This document shows, piece by piece, positions 6,009 to 9,356 of a stretch of DNA of 9,356 nucleotides. Source of the DNA: an uncultured Bacteroidales bacterium. Its GTDB lineage: Bacteria; Bacteroidota; Bacteroidia; Bacteroidales; UBA932. The stretch covers positions 1 through 9,356 of the forward strand of contig CAMKTW010000050.1 of the NCBI GenBank assembly GCA_946415795.1, given 5' to 3'. The stretch's first letter is position 1. Every line of letters starts with the position of its first letter. The translations under genes were made by a program, and so were the position numbers. Under the pieces are notes generated by a model. It did not search any database. It had not been told where the DNA came from and saw nothing but the letters and a program-made list of their open reading frames with translations.

Positions 6009-7301
6009 ATGAAAGATAAGAAACTCAATCCCGCGACCCTGTGCATCAAGGCGGGCTGGAATCCCAAGAAGGGTGAACCTCGTCAGGTCCCCATTTACCA
6101 GACTACTACATTCAAATACGAAACCAGCGGGCAGATGGCCGACCTGTTCGACCTCAAGGTTCCCGGATATTTCTATACCCGTCTCCAGAATCCGACAAAC
6201 GACCTTGTGGCGGCTAAGATAGCGGCCCTTGAGGGCGGCACCTCCGCTATGCTGACCTCCTCGGGACAGGCAGCATCGCTGTTTGCTGTGCTTAACCTGT
6301 GCGAAGCCGGCGACCACTTTATTAGCGCAAGCACCATCTATGGCGGCACCTTCAACCTGTTTGCCATCACCCTCAAGAAAATGGGCATCGAGTGTACGTT
6401 TGTGGATGCTGACGCATCTGAAGAGGAGATTGGCGCCGCTTTCCGCCCCAATACCAAACTGTTGTTCGGCGAAACCCTCACCAACCCGGCTGTGAACGTC
6501 CTCGATATTGAGAAGTTTGCCCGCATAGCACACAGTCACGGTGTCCCTCTGATTGTGGACAACACCTTCCCCACCCCCATTAACTGCCGTCCTTTTGAAT
6601 GGGGCGCCGACATCGTCACCCACGCCACGACAAAATATATGGACGGTCACTCGACCAGCGTCGGCGGCGCAATAGTTGACAGCGGCAATTTTGACTGGGA
6701 GGCGCACTCTGACAAGTTCCCGTGTATGACGGAGCCAGACCCTTCGTATCACGGCCTGGCTTATGCCCAGAGCTTTGGCAGGAACGCTTTCATCACAAAG
6801 GCCACGGTACAGCTGATGCGCGACCTTGGCAGTATCGCTTCGCCGTTCAACGCATATATGCTTAATGTCGGCCTGGAGAGTCTGCAGGTACGTGTAGAGC
6901 GCCACTGCTCCAATGCGCAGAAGATGGCAGAGTATCTCTCCGATAATAATGAGGTTGCCTGGACCAAGTATCCCGGTCTGCCAGGTGACAGGTATCACGG
7001 GTTAGCCCAGAAGCAGTTCACCGGCGGCCGCAGCTCAGGCGTTATGTGTTTCGGCATAAAGGGCGGTCGCGAACGCAGCATCAAGTTTATAGATAATCTA
7101 AAGTTAATCAACATTGTCACACACGTGGCAGATGCTGCAAGCTGCGTGCTTCATCCAGCCAGTCATACCCACCGCCAGCTTACCGATGAGCAGCTGATTG
7201 CGGCTGGCGTGCAGCCGGACCTGATCCGCTTCTCTGTCGGTCTGGAAGACACCGAAGATTTGATTGCAGATATGGAGCAGGCTTTTGCCGCGATAAAATA
7301 A
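6009..7301 (+). CDS. metY: O-acetylhomoserine aminocarboxypropyltransferase (O-acetylhomoserine sulfhydrylase)
   Basis: This 430-residue cytoplasmic PLP enzyme makes homocysteine from O-acetylhomoserine and sulfide, the direct sulfhydrylation step of methionine synthesis. It belongs to the Cys/Met-metabolism PLP family. YTRLQNPT (56-63) is the phosphate-contact Tyr/Arg motif. SSGQAA lies at 84-89. VDNTFPTP has the pyridine-binding Asp184. ATTKYMDGHS has the Schiff-base Lys209. HPASHTHRQL (382-391) is the substrate-carboxylate region. The length and the PDPSYHG insert (243-249) favour MetY over the shorter MetB/MetC enzymes of about 380-400 residues. The ATG follows the mscS-type stop immediately, so translation is probably coupled. 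No intrinsic terminator follows before the pheA leader promoter, which begins three bases after the stop codon. Confidence 0.92.
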   Translation: MKDKKLNPATLCIKAGWNPKKGEPRQVPIYQTTTFKYETSGQMADLFDLKVPGYFYTRLQNPTNDLVAAKIAALEGGTSAMLTSSGQAASLFAVLNLCEAGDHFISASTIYGGTFNLFAITLKKMGIECTFVDADASEEEIGAAFRPNTKLLFGETLTNPAVNVLDIEKFARIAHSHGVPLIVDNTFPTPINCRPFEWGADIVTHATTKYMDGHSTSVGGAIVDSGNFDWEAHSDKFPCMTEPDPSYHGLAYAQSFGRNAFITKATVQLMRDLGSIASPFNAYMLNVGLESLQVRVERHCSNAQKMAEYLSDNNEVAWTKYPGLPGDRYHGLAQKQFTGGRSSGVMCFGIKGGRERSIKFIDNLKLINIVTHVADAASCVLHPASHTHRQLTDEQLIAAGVQPDLIRFSVGLEDTEDLIADMEQAFAAIK

Positions 7302-7303
7302 TA

Positions 7304-7335
7304 TTTGCTTTTATTTTATAAATGCCCTATACTTG
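7304..7335 (+). promoter_or_regulatory. Promoter of the pheA attenuator transcript
   Basis: TTTG at 7304-7307, a 20-nt spacer and TATACTTG at 7328-7335 match the Bacteroidota promoter pattern (TTTG, 19-21 nt, TAnnTTTG) with one mismatch in the -7 box. Initiation would fall near 7342, about 10 nt before the leader peptide ATG. It starts just after the metY stop, so the leader has its own promoter, though readthrough from metY is possible. Confidence 0.6.
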
Positions 7336-7351
7336 CATTTGAAATAACACT

Positions 7352-7426
7352 ATGACGATTAATTCTTACAGCTTCTTCTTTTTCGGCTTCTTTGCACCCT
7401 GCGGTGTGAAGCGGAAGGTCGCGTAA
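7352..7426 (+). CDS. Phenylalanine leader peptide (attenuator peptide, pheL-like)
   Basis: This 24-codon ORF begins MTINSYS, then FFFFGFFAP, and ends CGVKRKVA. Six of seven consecutive codons (8-14) encode Phe, using both TTC and TTT. It sits between a promoter and an intrinsic terminator directly before pheA, the arrangement of E. coli pheL, although the sequence is unrelated apart from the Phe run. When charged tRNA-Phe is scarce the ribosome should stall within 7373-7393 and free codons 18-21 to form an antiterminator. When Phe is plentiful it should reach the stop at 7424-7426 and permit termination. No Shine-Dalgarno sequence precedes the ATG. The peptide is too short for most gene callers. 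Confidence 0.88.
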   Translation: MTINSYSFFFFGFFAPCGVKRKVA

Positions 7427-7460
7427 GAATTGCAATAACTTACCACTAATCCCGCTTCGC
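7386..7460 (+). promoter_or_regulatory. Phe attenuator: alternative 1:2 and 2:3 hairpins
   Basis: Strand 1 (GCTTC 7386-7390 and GCACC 7394-7398) pairs with strand 2 (GGTGT 7403-7407 and GAAGC 7408-7412) around a CTGC loop, with TTT bulged and one G-U pair. Strand 2 can pair instead with strand 3: GTGAAGCGG (7406-7414) with CCGCTTCGC (7452-7460), nine pairs including one G-U. Strand 3 is also the 5' arm of the terminator, so 2:3 and 3:4 are mutually exclusive. Strand 1 overlaps the last Phe codons and strand 2 lies just after them, so a ribosome stalled at Phe disrupts 1:2 and favours the antiterminator. Read by eye; no folding energies were computed. Confidence 0.82.
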
Positions 7461-7481
7461 TTATGTGAAGCGGGATTTTTT
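7448..7481 (+). terminator. Intrinsic terminator of the Phe attenuator (3:4 hairpin)
   Basis: A 13-bp stem (aatcccgcttcgc 7448-7460 with 7465-7477, one G-U pair) closes a TTAT tetraloop and is followed by six T's (7476-7481). It lies between the leader peptide stop and the pheA start, and its 5' arm is shared with the antiterminator. Confidence 0.93.
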
Positions 7482-7500
7482 ATTAAAGAGATTATTGATT

Positions 7501-8346
7501 ATGAAACGAGTAGCAATCCAAGGTATCAAAGGATCATTCCACGACATCGCAGCCCATCAGTTTTTTGCATCAGAAGAGTTGGAAACAGTGTGCTGCAGCA
7601 GTTTTGAACAGGTATTTGACTGTGTCCGTGACGACCCCTCCATCATCGCCTTTGCGGCAATTGAGAATACGATCGCGGGGAGCCTGCTGCATAACTATGA
7701 GCTGCTCCGCGACAGTGGACTGAGCGTCGTGGGCGAGCATAAGCTCCACATCAGCCACAGCCTGGTTTGCCTCCCGGAAGACGACTGGGACTCTCTGTGT
7801 GAGGTTGACAGCCATCCCGTGGCGCTGATGCAGTGCCGATCTTTCCTGCAGAATCATCCGCAACTCAAGGTTGTACAGCGTTCCGACACCGCCTCCAGCG
7901 CCCGTGCCATAGCAGATGAACATCTCAGAGGGCATTGCGCCATCTGTCATAAAGATAATGCGGCACTTTACGGACTGAAGGTGCTGGAAGAGGAGATAGA
8001 AGACAATAAACATAATTTCACCCGCTTTTTGCTGTGCAGCAATTCCAAGCGGGCATCACACCTGAGGCACATAGAGGATTGCGACAAAGCCTCCCTGGTG
8101 TTTACCCTGCCCCACAAAGAGGGTTCTCTTAGCCAGGCGCTGAGCGTATTGAGTTTCTACGATATCAACCTCACCAAGATACAGTCGCTTCCAATAATCG
8201 GCAAGGAGTGGGAATATATGTTCTACATCGATGTCGTGTACCCCACCCTGGAGCGCTTCAGGCAGGGTGTTGCTGCAATATCACCGCTTACCAGCGAATT
8301 GCGTGTTCTGGGCGAATACATAGAATCTAAAGAGACAAACCTTTAA
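7501..8346 (+). CDS. pheA: Prephenate dehydratase with C-terminal ACT domain
   Basis: This cytoplasmic enzyme converts prephenate to phenylpyruvate, committing flux to phenylalanine. At 281 residues it is monofunctional, with no chorismate mutase domain. The catalytic part (about 1-180) shows IQGIKGSFH (6-14), IENTIAGSL (54-62), HPVALMQC (105-112), DTASSAR (129-135) and NFTRFLLC (172-179), which includes the catalytic Thr-Arg-Phe motif. The ACT domain (about 196-273) starts KASLVFTLPHKEGSLSQALS. Its usual ESRP feedback motif reads QSLP (228-231), followed by IIGKEWEYMFYIDV. An upstream in-frame ATG at 7465 lies inside the terminator hairpin, so the ATG at 7501, which begins MKRVAIQG, is chosen. 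Expression is controlled by the Phe attenuator just upstream. The DAHP synthase gene follows after 10 nt. Confidence 0.95.
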   Translation: MKRVAIQGIKGSFHDIAAHQFFASEELETVCCSSFEQVFDCVRDDPSIIAFAAIENTIAGSLLHNYELLRDSGLSVVGEHKLHISHSLVCLPEDDWDSLCEVDSHPVALMQCRSFLQNHPQLKVVQRSDTASSARAIADEHLRGHCAICHKDNAALYGLKVLEEEIEDNKHNFTRFLLCSNSKRASHLRHIEDCDKASLVFTLPHKEGSLSQALSVLSFYDINLTKIQSLPIIGKEWEYMFYIDVVYPTLERFRQGVAAISPLTSELRVLGEYIESKETNL

Positions 8347-8356
8347 CAATCCCGAT

Positions 8357-9154
8357 ATGGCACTTGACCTTCAACCGCTCAACTTACCAGGAGTTGACCC
8401 TGTGCGGCCGCTGCTGATAGCCGGCCCCTGCTCTGCCGAGACAGAGGAACAAGTAATGTCCACAGCCTCCGCGCTCCACGAGAACGGATGCAAGATATTC
8501 CGCGCCGGCATCTGGAAACCGCGCACACGTCCTGGAGGATTTGAGGGAAACGGCGTTACCGCCCTGCCCTGGCTGCGACGCGTACACGAAGAACTTGATA
8601 TGCTCACCGCCACAGAGGTTGCAACTGCAGAACACGTTCGTGCAGCACTCGATTATGGAGTGGATATATTATGGATCGGAGCCCGCACCGCTGTCGATCC
8701 TTTTGCCGTCCAGTCTGTGGCTGACGCCTTGACGGGGGAGGATATTCCGGTGCTGGTCAAGAATCCGGTCAATCCGGAGATAGACCTTTGGCAAGGCGCA
8801 CTCGAACGGGTCAATATGTCCGGTATCAGACGTCTTGGTGCCATTCACAGGGGGTTCTCTTATTACGAGCGCAATATCTATCGTAATCTTCCGATGTGGC
8901 ATATCCCGGTAGAGCTCAAGAAACGGGAACCGGACCTTCCGATCTTCTGTGACCCGAGCCATATCGGCGGAAAACGGGAGTTGATAGCCCCTTTATGCCA
9001 GCACGCTATGGATTTGGGCATGGACGGCCTGATAGTGGAAAGTCATTGCAATCCGGACAGTGCGTGGAGCGACGCCGCACAACAGGTGACGCCTGCTGCC
9101 TTGAAGGGAATCATAGACAACCTGGATGTCGTCAGCCTATCTGGCTCAGAATAA
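8357..9154 (+). CDS. aroF: 3-deoxy-7-phosphoheptulonate (DAHP) synthase, KDOPS-like, stand-alone
   Basis: This enzyme condenses phosphoenolpyruvate and erythrose 4-phosphate to DAHP, the first step of the shikimate pathway. The 265 residues form a single TIM barrel of the small KDO8P-synthase-like (type I-beta) class. Visible motifs are AGPCSAE (22-28) with metal-ligand Cys25, KPRTRPGGFEG (54-64), TATEVATAEH (84-93), WIGARTA (106-112), VKNPVNP (134-140), GAIHRGF (161-167) with His164, FCDPSHIGGKR (197-207) with Asp199, and VESHCNP (227-233) with Glu228. Bacteroidales homologues often carry a C-terminal chorismate mutase domain; here the protein ends soon after the barrel (NLDVVSLSGSE) and no such domain follows in any frame. 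The 10-nt gap to pheA indicates one operon under the Phe attenuator. The last 23 nt overlap the convergent pncB. The symbol follows common use for this class; aroG would be equally acceptable. Confidence 0.93.
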   Translation: MALDLQPLNLPGVDPVRPLLIAGPCSAETEEQVMSTASALHENGCKIFRAGIWKPRTRPGGFEGNGVTALPWLRRVHEELDMLTATEVATAEHVRAALDYGVDILWIGARTAVDPFAVQSVADALTGEDIPVLVKNPVNPEIDLWQGALERVNMSGIRRLGAIHRGFSYYERNIYRNLPMWHIPVELKKREPDLPIFCDPSHIGGKRELIAPLCQHAMDLGMDGLIVESHCNPDSAWSDAAQQVTPAALKGIIDNLDVVSLSGSE

Positions 9155-9356
9155 ACTTGCACTTCTCGGGATTACCGAGCGTCTTGCCCTTGTCGCAGGA
9201 AAGCTTGATGCAGTCGTGCCATTCGCGAAGCTCCGTAATGCGGCCTCGGGTGAGTTTTATCACTATGTTAGATGGCTTGCAGCCAGTGACATCGCAGGTG
9301 AGGAATGTGCCCACTCCATATGAATCCATCACCCGGCCGTTAACATACTTGTGAAT
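9132..9356 (-). CDS. pncB: Nicotinate phosphoribosyltransferase, C-terminal part (runs off right edge)
   Basis: Reading leftward from the window edge there are 74 open codons to a TGA at 9134-9132. NGRVMDSYGVGTFLTCDV followed by KPSNIVIKL is the NAPRTase C-terminal signature (family form: SFGIGTxLTND then KPLNIVIK). The end, CIKLSCDKGKTLGNPEKC, matches the family's KLS-x-x-x-GK-x-x-G-x-P-E pattern. The enzyme makes nicotinate mononucleotide from nicotinate for NAD salvage. The start and N-terminal catalytic domain lie outside the window. The gene converges on, and overlaps by 23 bp, the DAHP synthase gene. The shorter ORF starting at 9332 is only an internal start. Confidence 0.85.
   Translation of the reverse strand: MHKYVNGRVMDSYGVGTFLTCDVTGCKPSNIVIKLTRGRITELREWHDCIKLSCDKGKTLGNPEKCKFILSQIG

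Noticed and set aside
5469..6998. Long minus-strand ORF (509 codons) opposite the channel and metY genes
   Set aside because: It spans two well-supported genes and their junction on the other strand, shows no recognisable family motif, and is explained by codon bias of the sense genes.
7465..7500. Upstream in-frame ATG for pheA adding 12 residues
   Set aside because: The codons fall in the 3' arm of the terminator and its T-run, and family alignment starts at the ATG at 7501.
9126..9323. Plus-strand ORF after the DAHP synthase as a detached chorismate mutase domain
   Set aside because: It has no chorismate mutase motifs and lies opposite a recognisable pncB C-terminus.
1..9356. CRISPR arrays, tRNA or rRNA genes, insertion sequences, phage or defence genes
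   Set aside because: I looked on both strands and saw no spaced repeats, tRNA-like cloverleaf, transposase or nuclease motifs; apart from short intergenic regions the window is filled by the genes listed.

Overview
The window looks like a chromosomal fragment from a member of the Bacteroidota, most likely Bacteroidales. Supporting signs are lipoprotein signal peptides, start codons without Shine-Dalgarno sequences, promoter boxes of the Bacteroides type (TTTG, about 20 nt, TAnnTTTG), a cobalamin riboswitch in front of a DUF4465-type lipoprotein, and a prephenate dehydratase with the QSLP-type ACT motif I associate with this phylum. Base composition is about 50% GC. I cannot name a genus.

Left part (1-3616, minus strand). 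A large GH3-fold lipoprotein gene reads leftward. It is followed by a cobalamin (B12) riboswitch (about 962-1120), a DUF4465-type lipoprotein (59-916) and the first 16 codons of another exported protein (1-48). The riboswitch and the two genes after it form a probable B12-responsive export or uptake operon that leaves the window. The GH3 protein has lost every catalytic landmark I can align by eye, so it is probably a non-hydrolytic pseudoenzyme. Its 5' end is broken by a sequencing artefact: an Illumina adapter (3507-3529) between two 40-bp copies of the same genomic sequence. Removing 58 bp restores an uninterrupted 795-residue lipoprotein starting at 3616.

Middle part (3681-7301, plus strand). 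An MscS-family mechanosensitive channel with a long periplasmic helical domain and about 11 membrane segments is followed, with no gap, by metY (O-acetylhomoserine sulfhydrylase).

Right part (7304-9154, plus strand). This is the most interesting piece: a complete phenylalanine attenuator in front of pheA. It contains a Bacteroides-type promoter, a 24-residue leader peptide with six Phe codons (SFFFFGFFAP), mutually exclusive 1:2, 2:3 and 3:4 RNA hairpins, and a 13-bp intrinsic terminator. Downstream are pheA (monofunctional prephenate dehydratase with ACT domain) and a stand-alone KDOPS-like DAHP synthase. Entry into the shikimate pathway and the Phe branch are thus placed under one Phe-sensing switch. 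The DAHP synthase lacks the chorismate mutase domain often fused to it in Bacteroidales. Its 3' end overlaps by 23 bp the 3' end of a convergent, partial nicotinate phosphoribosyltransferase gene (pncB), which runs off the right edge.
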